From Kitasatospora aureofaciens (GTDB lineage: Bacteria; Actinomycetota; Actinomycetes; Streptomycetales; Streptomycetaceae): DNA of 64,000 nucleotides. The position numbers and the translations under genes are program-made. The notes beneath the pieces are model-generated. The model saw only the letters and a program-made list of their open reading frames with translations, was not told where the DNA came from and did not search any database. How positions within the stretch are numbered: the first letter of the stretch is position 1; each line of letters begins with the position of its first letter. The stretch is taken from NCBI RefSeq assembly GCF_001188955.3, contig NZ_JPRF03000015.1:124001-188000 (forward strand), in the 5' to 3' direction. This document shows, in pieces, positions 16,439 through 25,841 of this stretch.

Positions 16439-17839
16439 TCAGCGGGCCGCGGGGGCCTGCTGACGGCCGCGGGCGGCGTCGGGACCGCCGCCGTCGCGCT
16501 GTCCGGGCAGCAGGGCGAGCGGTGCGCCGGCGGAGCGTCGCCGCGCCGTTATCCGGACGACGGCGGCGAGCAGGAAGCAGAGTCCGACCCACGGATAGAT
16601 CGAGGTGGGCAGCTGGCGCAGCGGTGACATGTGGAGGACGGCCGCACCGAGCGGCTTCGCCGCCCACATCGCGAAGGACAGGAAGGCGAGCAGGGTGGCC
16701 CAGAAGAAGGCCCGCCAGCGCAGTCGGCGGACGGCCGCGGGCCGGGCGTGCTCGACCGAGGCCTCGGCGGCGAGCAGGACGAGCATCGGGACGCACCAGA
16801 CCCAGTGGTGGGTCCAGCTGATCGGCGAGATCAGCACCGCCGTGACGGCCGCGACGCAGACGCCCCAGGCCTCGGACCGGGGCAGCCAGCGGCCGCTGCG
16901 GGCGGCCCAGGCGGCGACGGCGAGGCCGGCGACGGCCACCAGGCCCACCCCGAGGGTGGCGATGACGCCCGGGTCCGGGGTGTGCAGCAGCCGGGCGAAG
17001 GCGCCGCGCAGTGACTGGTTGTCGACGATCTCGGTCTTGCCGACCCGGGAGGAGTCGTAGAGGTACTTGGTCCAGAAGCCCCAGGTGGCGTCGGGCAGGA
17101 GGAGCGTGCCGATCAGGAAGGTGCCGAGGAAGGTCAGACCGGCCGTGAAGGCGGCCCGGACCCGGCCGGTGATCAGCAGGTAGACGGCGAACAGGCCGGG
17201 GGTGAGCTTGATGCCCGCGGCGATGCCGATCGCCACGCCCTTGCTGCGGCGCCCGTCCGACCGGGTGAGGTCCCAGAGGATCAGGCAGCCGAGCGCGAGG
17301 TTGATCTGGCCGTACCTGAGCGTGGTGAAGACGGGTTCGAGCCAGACGCCGAGGCCGGTGATCAGGACCACGCCGACGGGCCGGAGCTCGCGGCGCGGCC
17401 AGCCGACCAGCTTGAAGGACAGGTGGGCCATCAGGGCGAGCAGGCCGAGGTTGCCGAGAGTGATCGCCACCCGGAGGAAAGCGATCGGGAACCAGGTGGT
17501 CGGGACGAACAGCATCGCCGCGAACGGGGGGTAGGTCGCGGGCAGGTTCCACTCGGTGACGCGCAGCGCGTAGAGGTCGTTGCCGTTGGCGACGGCGGCT
17601 CCCTCGGCGCGGTAGACGATCATGTCGACCATCGAGGTGTGGACGAAGTGGCGGACCACTGCGTATACGACCAGCGACAGCAACGCCAGGGACGAGGCGA
17701 CCAGCAGCGGACGGCGGGGGGCCTCACGCAGCGCGCGCACGGGGGCACCGAGCGCGATCCGCAGCCGGTCGGACGGGGAGGCGGGCGGAGGGGCGGGTAC
17801 GGCCCGCGCCGGGCTGCGCTCGTCTTGCACCGCTGTCAC
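16439..17839 (-). CDS. GT87-family (DUF2029) polyprenol-phosphate-mannose-dependent glycosyltransferase
   Basis: The 466-residue integral membrane protein has ten or more hydrophobic segments and the DUF2029 landmarks: DMIVYRAEGAAVANG and YPPFAAMLFVP after the first loop, RYGQINLALGCLILWD, GIAAGIKLTPGLFAVYLL, and SPISWTHHWVW. Family members transfer mannose from a lipid carrier in cell-envelope glycolipid synthesis. I use GTG 17839 because GGAG lies six bases upstream; the longer frame would begin with TTG at 17866 and lacks a binding site. The tail is polar and Gln/Gly rich. Confidence 0.85.
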   Translation of the reverse strand: MTAVQDERSPARAVPAPPPASPSDRLRIALGAPVRALREAPRRPLLVASSLALLSLVVYAVVRHFVHTSMVDMIVYRAEGAAVANGNDLYALRVTEWNLPATYPPFAAMLFVPTTWFPIAFLRVAITLGNLGLLALMAHLSFKLVGWPRRELRPVGVVLITGLGVWLEPVFTTLRYGQINLALGCLILWDLTRSDGRRSKGVAIGIAAGIKLTPGLFAVYLLITGRVRAAFTAGLTFLGTFLIGTLLLPDATWGFWTKYLYDSSRVGKTEIVDNQSLRGAFARLLHTPDPGVIATLGVGLVAVAGLAVAAWAARSGRWLPRSEAWGVCVAAVTAVLISPISWTHHWVWCVPMLVLLAAEASVEHARPAAVRRLRWRAFFWATLLAFLSFAMWAAKPLGAAVLHMSPLRQLPTSIYPWVGLCFLLAAVVRITARRRSAGAPLALLPGQRDGGGPDAARGRQQAPAAR

Positions 17840-18142
17840 TGTCCACTCCGTCCACCACTCGGCCAACCAGCGACGATACCGGATGCGACCGGTCCCGTCC
17901 TGGGCGCGATCGACTACGTACGGTGACGAAAGCGCCCCGGCCGCCCGTGCTCGGCTGCGGACTGAGCACGGACGACCGGGGCCGTCGAGGCGGCCCGGAG
18001 CGCGCGGAAGAGGCGCGGGCCGTCGGAACGGGACCGGTGCGACCGACGCTAGCGGCGCCGGGCGGCCGGATCGGCGGGCTGAGCGAGGGATGGAACTCCC
18101 TTAGGCCGCCGTTAAGGAAGAACCGGTTGCGGAAGAACCCCG

Positions 18143-18166
18143 GACGGCCGGTCCCGGTCGGCCGTC
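18143..18166 (-). terminator. Hairpin overlapping the histidine kinase stop
   Basis: GACGGCCG (18143-18150) and CGGCCGTC (18159-18166) form an 8-bp stem over an 8-base loop at the end of the two-component operon. Confidence 0.5.
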
Positions 18167-19640
18167 ACTTCGGGAACAGCGCGCCCCGGGTCCGCCGCCG
18201 CCCGATCCGGACGGGCGGGGCCTCCTCCGGGCGGGTGCGCAGCCGCAGCGTGGTCTCGGCGCCGCCGAGCACGGCGGAGCGGCCGAGCGCGAGGTCCCCG
18301 CCGGTGGACTCGGCGAGCTTGCGGACGATGTCGAGCCCCAGGCCGGTGGAGCCCTCCCCGCCGTGCCCCTCGCCGCGCCTGAGGGCGGCGGCCGGGTCGC
18401 TGTAGCCGGGTCCGGCGTCGCCGACCAGGACGATCACCGAGCCGTCGGTGGCCAGGACGTCGACCGAGAAGGCGGTGCCGACGGCGGTGTGCCGGAAGAC
18501 GTTGCCGAGCAGCGCGTCGACGGCGGCGGCCAGGTCGCCGCGCTGGACGGGGACCGGCGCGGGCCGCTCGGCGCCGGCCAGCTGCCAGCGGCGCCCCTCG
18601 TCCTCGGCGAGCGCGGACCAGAAGCCGACCCGTTCGCGGATCACCTCGGCGGCGTCGCAGCCGACCGCGACGGCGGGCGCGTCCTCGGGGGCGCGGCGGG
18701 CGGAGCGGATGATCTGGTCGACCTCGCGTTCCAGCTGGGCCACCGCGTGCCGGGTGGCGTCGGCCGCGTCGCCGTGGCCGAGCGAGGCGGCGTTGAGGCG
18801 CAGCACGGTCAGCGGGGTGCGCATCCGGTGCGACAGGTCGGCGGCCAACTCGCGCTCGGCGGCGAGGAGCTGGACGACACGGTCGGCCATGGTGTTGAAC
18901 GCGTGGGCGGCTTCGCGCAGTTCTTCGGGGCTGCCGTCGACCTGCTTGCCCTCCACCGGGAGGCGCACCGCGAGGTTCCCGGCGCCGAGCGAGCGGGCGG
19001 CAGCGGCGAGCCGGCGGGCGGAGGCGACGATCCGGCCGCCCATCCGGTCGGCGACCAGCACCGAGACGGCGACCAGGCCGAGGGCGACCGCGGAGAGGAC
19101 CAGCCAGGCGGTGGAGACGCCGCGGGTGAGGTCGCTCTCGGCGACGAACACCTCGACCACGGCGGTCCGGCCGGTGTCCACCGCGACCGGTTGGAGCAGC
19201 GCGTAGCCACCGGGCACGGCGACGGTGAAGGCCCGGCCCTGGCCGCCGGCCGTGGCCACGTCCGCCGCGGTGGCGCGCCCCTCCCCGATGGTCGGCCCGC
19301 CCGGACCCTCGCCGGCCGCTCTCCCAGCACCCGCCACCCCGGCACCCGCTCCCCCGGCGCCCACCGCCCCGGCCGGCACCGGCAGGTGCACCGCCATCCG
19401 CCCCTGCGCCCCCGCGTCGGTGCTGGCCACCGCCCGGTCGATGGCGTCCTGTTCGGTGGTGATCGCCAGTGCCGGCCCGAGCGCCGCGGCCTGCCGTTCG
19501 GCGGCGGTGAACGCCCGTTCCCTGGCGGTCTGTTGGACCATCAGGCCGAGCGGGATCAGGAAGGCCAGCGCGACCATGGTGGTTCCGGCCGCCGCGGCCT
19601 TGATCAGGGCCCAGCGCAGCGAGTGCGCGAACCGCTTCAC
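18165..19640 (-). CDS. Two-component sensor histidine kinase
   Basis: The 491-residue protein has a first membrane helix at about residues 18-35, an extracytoplasmic domain with an Ala/Gly-rich low-complexity insert (about 90-135), a second helix at about 178-197, HAMP, and a HisKA domain with phospho-acceptor His271 in ADLSHRMRTPLTVLRL. The ATPase domain shows LLGNVFRHT, DAGPGYSD and TGLGLDIVRKLAESTGG. It overlaps the response regulator by four bases (ATGA), so the two are translationally coupled. The signal sensed is unknown. Confidence 0.93.
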   Translation of the reverse strand: MKRFAHSLRWALIKAAAAGTTMVALAFLIPLGLMVQQTARERAFTAAERQAAALGPALAITTEQDAIDRAVASTDAGAQGRMAVHLPVPAGAVGAGGAGAGVAGAGRAAGEGPGGPTIGEGRATAADVATAGGQGRAFTVAVPGGYALLQPVAVDTGRTAVVEVFVAESDLTRGVSTAWLVLSAVALGLVAVSVLVADRMGGRIVASARRLAAAARSLGAGNLAVRLPVEGKQVDGSPEELREAAHAFNTMADRVVQLLAAERELAADLSHRMRTPLTVLRLNAASLGHGDAADATRHAVAQLEREVDQIIRSARRAPEDAPAVAVGCDAAEVIRERVGFWSALAEDEGRRWQLAGAERPAPVPVQRGDLAAAVDALLGNVFRHTAVGTAFSVDVLATDGSVIVLVGDAGPGYSDPAAALRRGEGHGGEGSTGLGLDIVRKLAESTGGDLALGRSAVLGGAETTLRLRTRPEEAPPVRIGRRRTRGALFPK

Positions 19641-20341
19641 GTCCGGTGCTCCGCGGGGCCCCCGGGGGCCTCCAGCCGGACCCCGACACCCCGGACGGTG
19701 TGCAGGTAGCGGGGGTTGGAGGCGGTCTCGCCGAGTTTGCGGCGCAGCCAGGAGAGGTGGACGTCGATGGTCTGGTCGCCGCCGTAGGTCTGCCGCCAGA
19801 CCTCGGCGAGGATCTCCTTGCGCGGCACCACGACGCCGGGCCGGGCGGCCAGGAAGGCGAGCAGGTCGAACTCACGCCGGGTCAGGTCGAGCGCCCGCCC
19901 GTCGAGGACGGCCTCGCGCCGCTGGATGTCGATGGCCAGTCCGCCGACCCGCAGCACCTGGGCGACGGGCGCGGCGCCACCGCCGAGCCGGCGCAGCACG
20001 GCGGTCATCCGGGCGCTCAGGTGCTCTCCGGAGAAAGGTTTCACCAGGTAGTCGTCGGCGCCGTCGTTGAGCAGCCGGACGATCTCCGCCTCGTCGTCCC
20101 GCGCGGTGGAGATGATCACCGGGACGTTGGTCAGCCCCCGGATCATCTTGAGCGCCTCGCTGCCGTCCAGATCGGGCAGGCCCAGGTCCAGGATCACCAG
20201 GTCGCAGCCGACCTGGGCGACCTCCCGCAGCGCCTCCAGGGCCGTGCCCACGCTGCGGACCGCGTGACCGGCGTCGGTCAGATGGCGGATGAGCGCGGAA
20301 CGTACGAAGGGGTCGTCCTCGACCACGAGCACTGTTGCCAT
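19637..20341 (-). CDS. OmpR/PhoB-type response regulator
   Basis: The 234-residue protein has a receiver domain with acidic pocket Glu8-Asp9-Asp10, phospho-acceptor Asp52 in DLVILDLGLPDLDG and Lys in DYLVKPFS, followed by a winged-helix domain (LTRREFDLLAFLAARPG ... DVHLSWLRRKLGE ... LHTVRGVGVRL). It is the first gene of the two-gene operon with the kinase. Start ATG 20341 gives the typical MATVLVVEDDP. Confidence 0.95.
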   Translation of the reverse strand: MATVLVVEDDPFVRSALIRHLTDAGHAVRSVGTALEALREVAQVGCDLVILDLGLPDLDGSEALKMIRGLTNVPVIISTARDDEAEIVRLLNDGADDYLVKPFSGEHLSARMTAVLRRLGGGAAPVAQVLRVGGLAIDIQRREAVLDGRALDLTRREFDLLAFLAARPGVVVPRKEILAEVWRQTYGGDQTIDVHLSWLRRKLGETASNPRYLHTVRGVGVRLEAPGGPAEHRT

Positions 20342-20486
20342 GGCCCTGCACGGTACGCCATCCGCGGGCAGTGGTCTGTACCTCGGGGGGCGGTCCGGTA
20401 CAGGTCCGGACATTGTGCAACTGCCTTGCCGAACAGCGGGGGTGCCGGTCTCCGCCGACCGGGAAGTACGGCAGGATGTGCGGACG

Positions 20487-21035
20487 ATGCGGAACGGACT
20501 GGTACAGCTCTGCGCCTGGGCGGCGGCCACCGGGGCGGCGGTGGCGCTGTCCTGGCTCGGTGTGCACGCGGTGCTCACCGGGGCCGCGTTCGAGCAGCCC
20601 ACCGCGCTGCCGCTGCCCTCCCCGAGGGTCGGCGGCACCCCGCACAACGCGAGCGCCACCCCCGACCCGGCGCCGACGCCGACGCCGACGTCCCAGTCCC
20701 CGACCCAGCCCGCCGCCGCCCCGAGCGCGACCACCATCACGCATGCCCCGGCCGGCACCCCGCCCACCGGCGCGGCCGCCCCGCCCGCCAGGCGGCCGTC
20801 GCCCACCGCCACGTCCACGGTCCGCAGCTACCCGATCCCCGGCGGCCGGGTCGCCCTGGACATCCGCGCCGACAAGGCCTCGCTGGTCTCCGCCACCCCG
20901 GACCCGGGCTGGCAGATGCAGGTGTGGAACGGCGACCAGTGGATGCGGGTGGACTTCACCAGGGACAACCAGGCCAACTCGGTCTTCGTCTACTGGAACG
21001 GCCACCCGCCGGTCGTGGAGACGGCGGTCCGCTGA
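20487..21035 (+). CDS. Putative secreted or membrane-anchored protein with Pro/Thr-rich linker
   Basis: The 182-residue protein starts with one hydrophobic segment (LCAWAAATGAAVALSWLGVHAVL), then about 80 residues rich in Pro, Thr and Ala, then a small C-terminal domain (YPIPGGRVALDIRADKASLVSATPDPGW ... GDQWMRVDF). No named family is recognised. It is divergent from the two-component operon and could be a target of it, which is only suggested by position. Confidence 0.6.
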   Translation: MRNGLVQLCAWAAATGAAVALSWLGVHAVLTGAAFEQPTALPLPSPRVGGTPHNASATPDPAPTPTPTSQSPTQPAAAPSATTITHAPAGTPPTGAAAPPARRPSPTATSTVRSYPIPGGRVALDIRADKASLVSATPDPGWQMQVWNGDQWMRVDFTRDNQANSVFVYWNGHPPVVETAVR

Positions 21036-21205
21036 TCCGGCGTCGGCCCGGTCACCAGCCGGCCAAGGGCTCTGCCGGGGTGCGGGCCCGGGCGTCGGGC
21101 CGACCGGAGCGCAACTGTTCCGTTTCATCCTGGTCAAGCTGTGCCCCGGGGCGGGAGAATCGACGACGCCGCTGTACAGAATGCCCACCGGAGGACGGAG
21201 CCGCG

Positions 21206-21763
21206 ATGCCCCCCGCCCAGTCCCCGAGCTCCCCCGGCTCGCCCGACTCCCCCGCCCCGCAGGGCACTCCCACCACTCCGGCGGCCGGCGGGAACGACTC
21301 GATCGACGCCCTGGACGGCCGGCTGATCCGGCTGCTGGCGGAGGAGCCCCGGATCGGCGTGCTGGAGTGCTCGCGCCGGCTGCAGGTCGCCCGGGGCACC
21401 GTGCAGGCCCGGCTGGACCGGCTGCAGGCCAAGGGGGTGATCAGCGGCTTCGGTCCGGAGGTGGACCCGGCGGCGATCGGCTACCCGGTGACGGCCTTCG
21501 CCACCCTGGAGATCTCCCAGGGCCAGGGCGCGGACGTGCGGGCGCACCTGGCGCGGGTGCCGGAGGTGCTGGAACTGCACACCATCACCGGGATCGGGGA
21601 CATGCTGGTGCGGATCGTGGCCCGGTCGAACGCGGACCTCCAGCGGGTGATCGACCGGGTGGTGGGCTTCGACGGGATCGTCCGCTCCTCCACCGCGATC
21701 GTGCTGGAGAACCCGGTGCCCTACCGGATCCTGCCGCTGGTGGACCAGGCCGCCGCCGAGTAG
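21206..21763 (+). CDS. Lrp/AsnC-family transcription regulator
   Basis: The 185-residue protein has a disordered Pro/Ser-rich N-terminus of about 30 residues, a helix-turn-helix (IDALDGRLIRLLAEEPRIGV ... ARGTVQARLDRLQAKGVI) and a ligand-binding RAM domain (VTAFATLEISQGQG ... HTITGIGDMLVRIVARSNADLQRVIDRV). Lrp-type regulators respond to amino acids. GGAGGACGGAG precedes ATG 21206. It is convergent with the protease gene that follows. Confidence 0.92.
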   Translation: MPPAQSPSSPGSPDSPAPQGTPTTPAAGGNDSIDALDGRLIRLLAEEPRIGVLECSRRLQVARGTVQARLDRLQAKGVISGFGPEVDPAAIGYPVTAFATLEISQGQGADVRAHLARVPEVLELHTITGIGDMLVRIVARSNADLQRVIDRVVGFDGIVRSSTAIVLENPVPYRILPLVDQAAAE

Positions 21764-21819
21764 GGCGGTCCGCACGGGCCCGGCGACAGGGTCGGCACGA
21801 CGGGGTCGGCACGGCGGGG

Positions 21820-22626
21820 TCAGCAGCTGGGGACGCTGCCGCCGCTCTTCAGTGCGTCCAGCGCCGCGACCGACTCGGCGAGCGTGCCGACCGGCACCAG
21901 CCGCAGCGTCTTCGGGGTGTTCACCTTGGCGTCCGTGCACTCGTCCTTGGGGACGAGGAACACGGTCGCGCCGTCCCGGGCCGCCGCCTGGGTCTTCAGC
22001 GGCACGCCGCCGACCGGGCCGACGGTGCCGTCCTTGTCGATGGTGCCGGTGCCCGCGATCGTGAGCCCGCCGGTGAGGTCGCCGCCCTTGCCGTCGCCGG
22101 CCAGCTTGTCGACGATGCCCAGCGCCAGCATCTGCCCGGCGCTGGGACCGCCCACGTCGCCGAGGTCGACCTTCACCTTCACCTGGTCCGGCGAGAGGTG
22201 GAGGTAGCCGAGCGCGGCGGCGGTGGCGCTGTCCTGCGACTGCGCCATCTGCTCGGCCGTCTCCTCGTTGGCCTTGGCCGGGCTGCTCTGCGGGTACACC
22301 ACCTCGGTCGGCTGCACGGCCTCCTTGGAGTCGAACCAGGCCTGCAGCGAGCGCCACAGGGAGGTCCGCTGGTCCGCGTTGGTGGCCGTGATGGTGACCA
22401 TCCGCAGCTCGCCCGTCGTGCTGCGAAGCGGAGCCCCGCTGATGGTGAGCACCGGCTTGTCCCGGTACGAGCCCAGGGTGTCCGCGGTCAGGCCCGGCCA
22501 GGTGACGGTGTACGGCAGCGGGACGAACGCCGCCACGCCGAACAGCGCGGCGATCAGCACCCCGCAGAGCGCGAGCGCGCGGGTCCGCGGGGACTTGAGG
22601 GCCTTGGTCAGCTTGGTGTCGGGCAC
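21820..22626 (-). CDS. Lon-like (S16) membrane protease, YlbL type, lacking the PDZ domain
   Basis: The 268-residue protein has one N-terminal membrane helix (LALCGVLIAALFGVAAFVPL), the YlbL-like segment YTVTWPGLTADTLGSY, and a C-terminal S16 protease domain with catalytic Ser in DVGGPSAGQMLALGIVDKL and Lys in GGVPLKTQAAARDGATVF. Typical actinobacterial relatives are about 350 residues because a PDZ domain separates these parts. Here AQSQDSATAAALGYL passes directly to HLSPDQVKVKVDLGDVGG, so the PDZ is absent in frame. It probably cleaves or degrades substrates at the outer face of the membrane. Confidence 0.8.
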   Translation of the reverse strand: MPDTKLTKALKSPRTRALALCGVLIAALFGVAAFVPLPYTVTWPGLTADTLGSYRDKPVLTISGAPLRSTTGELRMVTITATNADQRTSLWRSLQAWFDSKEAVQPTEVVYPQSSPAKANEETAEQMAQSQDSATAAALGYLHLSPDQVKVKVDLGDVGGPSAGQMLALGIVDKLAGDGKGGDLTGGLTIAGTGTIDKDGTVGPVGGVPLKTQAAARDGATVFLVPKDECTDAKVNTPKTLRLVPVGTLAESVAALDALKSGGSVPSC

Positions 22627-22678
22627 AAGGGAAATCCAAACACACCTGACGCCGTGATTCGCCCGCTCGCCCCGGGCG

Positions 22679-23329
22679 CTACCGCAGGGCGTCGGCGACC
22701 TCGGTGGCCGCTTCCACCACCCGCGGGCCGACCCGCTCGGGCACCAGCCCGTTGAGCATCACGACGCCGACGCTGCCCTCGATGCCGCTCAGCCCGAGCA
22801 GCGCCGCGGCCGCCCCGCTGGCCCCGGACTGCTCCTCCGCACGGGTGATGACGAAGCCCTGTTCGGGCCGGCGCTGGCTGGGGAAGGTACGGGCCTCCAG
22901 GATCGCCCGTCCGGCCGCGCTCTCGGTGAGCGGGTGGCGCAGTCCGGTGCGGTAGGCGACGTGGAAGTCGGTCCAGCTGGGCTCGACCACCGCGACCGCC
23001 AGCGCCTCGTTGCCGTCCACCAGGGTCAGGTGGGCGGTGGCCCCGAGGTCCTCGGCCAGGCTGCGCAGGGCGGGCAGCGCGGCCTCGCGCAGCAGCGGGT
23101 GCACCCGGTGGGCCAGCCGCAGCACGCCGAGGCCGACCCGGGCGCGGCCGCCGATGTCGCGGCGGACCAGGCCGTGCTGTTCCAGGGTGGCGAGCAGCCG
23201 GTAGACCACGGTGCGGTTGACGGCCAGCCGGGCGGCCAGCTCGGTGACGGTGAGCCCGCGCTCGGAGTCGGCGAGGAGTTTGAGGACGCGGACGCCGCGG
23301 TCCAGCGTCTGGGAGGTCTCGGCAGTCAC
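22679..23329 (-). CDS. IclR-family transcription regulator
   Basis: The 216-residue protein has an N-terminal winged helix (LDRGVRVLKLLADSERGLTV ... NRTVVYRLLATLEQHGLVRR) and a C-terminal effector domain (LAEDLGATAHLTLVDGNEA ... YRTGLRHPLTESAAGRAIL). GTG 23329 has AAAGGA nine bases upstream. IclR proteins usually control nearby catabolic or developmental genes; SsgR, the activator of ssgA, belongs to this family, but here a helicase gene lies between it and the SsgA-like gene at 25.8 kb, so the link is only a possibility. Confidence 0.9.
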   Translation of the reverse strand: MTAETSQTLDRGVRVLKLLADSERGLTVTELAARLAVNRTVVYRLLATLEQHGLVRRDIGGRARVGLGVLRLAHRVHPLLREAALPALRSLAEDLGATAHLTLVDGNEALAVAVVEPSWTDFHVAYRTGLRHPLTESAAGRAILEARTFPSQRRPEQGFVITRAEEQSGASGAAAALLGLSGIEGSVGVVMLNGLVPERVGPRVVEAATEVADALR

Positions 23330-23701
23330 GACGGGCGGTCCTTTCCGCGGCGCTCGCGGGGCGTGCGGCGCCGGGCCCGGGGGGCGGGGTCGCGCGCAGG
23401 TGGGGGTGGCCGCGCTCGGGCCGTGCGGTGTCGTCCTTGACGGCCGCGCGGTCGTGCGGAGCCCGTCCCGCGGGGGTTGCCCGACGGAAGAGCGTGGGGG
23501 AAAGGTAGTGAAGGAAGTCTCGTGGCGGAAGTGGTTGTCCAAAATTCGGGCGTGATCGTCATCGCCGCCGTCGGGAATTCCGGACGAACCCCACCATTTC
23601 ACCGCTCCGGACAGGGCGTCGGCCCGACGCCGGTCCGATGTCCGGACACACCGGAACGGACGGGTCCGGGCCCTTCCGGCCCGGACCCGCCTGCCGGGCC
23701 G
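23330..23701. other. Spacer between helicase and IclR genes
   Basis: No gene is seen. It includes the IclR promoter side with a lower-GC block at about 23540-23600 containing GGAATTCC-type palindromes, and the helicase terminator. Confidence 0.4.
23661..23689 (-). terminator. Terminator hairpin of the helicase gene
   Basis: CGGGTCCGGGC (23661-23671) pairs with GCCCGGACCCG (23679-23689), extendable by one pair around a CTTCC loop. It lies 12 bp after the helicase stop. Confidence 0.65.
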
Positions 23702-25558
23702 TTACTTCGCCCACTCCCGGATCTTGGCGATCCGCGCCTTCAGCTGGTTGGCGGTGGCCTGCGCGGTCAGCGGCCCGCCGCACTGGCGGCGCAGCTCGTT
23801 GTGGATGGTGCCGTGCGGCTGGCTGGTGCGGTGGTGCCAGGCGGCCACCAGCGCGTTCAGCTCCTTGCGCAGCTCGCGCAGCTCCTGGTGGGTGACCACC
23901 GGCCGCTGCTCGGCAGGCAGCTCCAGCAGGTCGGCCTCCTCGGCGGGCTTGGTCTTGCTGCGCTGGATCTGCCGGTGCTGGCGCTTCTGCAGCAGCATCT
24001 GCACCTGGTCCGGTTCCAGCAGGCCCGGGATGCCGAGGTAGTCCTCCTCCTCCTCGCTCCCGGGGTGGGCCTGCATGCCGAACTCCATGGCGTTGTACAG
24101 CACCCGGTCGAAGACCGCCTCGGAGCCCAGCGCCTCGTAGGAGAACTCCTCGCCACCCGCGCCGTCCGGCCCGTCGTTGGCCCGCTCGGCCTCGGCGAGC
24201 AGCCGGTCCTCCTCGTCGAAGAGGCCGTCGCCCTCCTTCTTCGGCCGGTCCAGCACGTGGTCGCGCTGGAGTTCCATCTCGTTGGCGAAGCCCAGCAGCA
24301 TCGGGATGGTCGGCAGGAACACCGAGGCCGTCTCGCCGCGCTTGCGGGCGCGCACGAAGCGGCCGACGGCCTGCGCGAAGAACAGCGGGGTGGAGATCGA
24401 GGTGGCGTACACCCCGACGCACAGCCGGGGCACGTCGACGCCCTCGGACACCATGCGGACGGCGACCATCCAGCGCGAGGTCCCCGCCGCGTAGTCGGAG
24501 ATCCGCTTCGAGGCCTCGGCCTCGTCGGAGAGCACCAGGGTGACCTTCTCGCCGCTGATCTCGCGCAGCATCTTGGCGTACGCGCGGGCCACGTTCTGGT
24601 CGGTGGCGATCACCAGTCCGCCGGCGTCCGGGATGGCCTTGCGGACCTCGGTCAGCCGCCGGTCGGCGGCCTGGAGGACGGACGGGATCCACTCGCCCTG
24701 CGGGGACAGCGCGGTGCGCCAGGCCTGGGCGATCAGGTCCTTGGTCATCGGCTCGCCGAGCCGGGCCTCCAGCTCGTCGCCGGCCTTGGTGCGCCAGCGC
24801 ATGTTGCCGCTGTAGCTGAGGAAGATCACCGGGCGGACGACGTGGTCGGCGAGCGCGTGCCCGTAGCCGTAGGTGTAGTCGGCGACGGACTTGCGGATGC
24901 CGTCGCTGCCCGCGTCGTACGAGACGAACGGGATCGGGTTGGTGTCCGAGCGGAACGGCGTCCCGGTCAGCGCCAGCCGGCGGGTGGCCGGCTCGAAGGC
25001 CTCGAAGCAGGCCTCGCCCCAGGACTTGGAGTCACCGGCGTGGTGGATCTCGTCCATGATCACGAGGGTCTTGCGGGCCTCGGTGCGGTTGCGGTGCAGC
25101 ATCGGGTTGACCCCGACGCCCGCGTAGGTGACCACGATGCCGTGGTAGTCCCGGGAGAGCGGCCCGGAGGAGTACGCCGGATCCAGTCGGATGCCTATCC
25201 GCGCGGCGGCCTCGGCCCACTGCTTCTTCAGGTGCTCGGTCGGCGCGACGACCGTCACCTGCTGCACCAGGTGGTTGTGCAGCAGGTACGAGGCCAGGGT
25301 GAGCGCGAAGGTGGTCTTGCCTGCGCCCGGGGTGGCGACCGCGAGGAAGTCGCGCGGCTGGGTCTCGATGTACTTGTCCAGCGCACCCTGCTGCCAGGCC
25401 CGCAGCTTGCCCGCGGTGCCCCAGGGGGCGCGGCCGGGGAAGGCCGGGGAGAGGTGGTGCGAGGCGGCGGGCGCGGCATGGCCGACGGCCCGGGCGGGCT
25501 CCTGCGGCTCCGGTGTGTCGGAGAACAGCGGCATCGAGGAGGCGGCGGCAGTACTCAC
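23702..25558 (-). CDS. DEAD/DEAH-box (XPB/SSL2-like) helicase
   Basis: The 618-residue superfamily 2 protein has Walker A VATPGAGKTTFALTLA, Walker B VIMDEIHHAGD, motif III LALTGTPFRSD, and C-terminal motifs VRMVSEGVDVPRLCVGVYAT and QAVGRFVRARK. An acidic region and a C-terminal helical domain follow. GTG 25558 (MSTAAASSMPLF) has GGAG close upstream; an ATG 24 bases downstream is an alternative without a binding site. It probably unwinds or translocates on nucleic acid; the specific process is unknown. It is divergent from the second SsgA-like gene. Confidence 0.88.
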   Translation of the reverse strand: MSTAAASSMPLFSDTPEPQEPARAVGHAAPAASHHLSPAFPGRAPWGTAGKLRAWQQGALDKYIETQPRDFLAVATPGAGKTTFALTLASYLLHNHLVQQVTVVAPTEHLKKQWAEAAARIGIRLDPAYSSGPLSRDYHGIVVTYAGVGVNPMLHRNRTEARKTLVIMDEIHHAGDSKSWGEACFEAFEPATRRLALTGTPFRSDTNPIPFVSYDAGSDGIRKSVADYTYGYGHALADHVVRPVIFLSYSGNMRWRTKAGDELEARLGEPMTKDLIAQAWRTALSPQGEWIPSVLQAADRRLTEVRKAIPDAGGLVIATDQNVARAYAKMLREISGEKVTLVLSDEAEASKRISDYAAGTSRWMVAVRMVSEGVDVPRLCVGVYATSISTPLFFAQAVGRFVRARKRGETASVFLPTIPMLLGFANEMELQRDHVLDRPKKEGDGLFDEEDRLLAEAERANDGPDGAGGEEFSYEALGSEAVFDRVLYNAMEFGMQAHPGSEEEEDYLGIPGLLEPDQVQMLLQKRQHRQIQRSKTKPAEEADLLELPAEQRPVVTHQELRELRKELNALVAAWHHRTSQPHGTIHNELRRQCGGPLTAQATANQLKARIAKIREWAK

Positions 25559-25841
25559 GGTCTCCGAGGGGGATCGTCGCAGGTCAGAGGCGGTTTTGCG
25601 GCCCTGTCCCGCGGTCGGGCGGCGTTCGGACAACCCGCCCAGCCTACCGGTCCGGGGCCGTTCGGGCCTCCAGGCCGGGCTCCGCGCCTGGCCCGGACGG
25701 CCGGAAATCGGTGTGACCCAGGACACAGGCGATCGCCCTCGGAGCCGGGTAATCCCCGGTGCCCCCGGGACTCTCACCAGGGTGAGGCCGCGCCGACCCC
25801 ACCTGCCCCGCGCGGCCCGCACCGAACGAAGGGACCCACCC

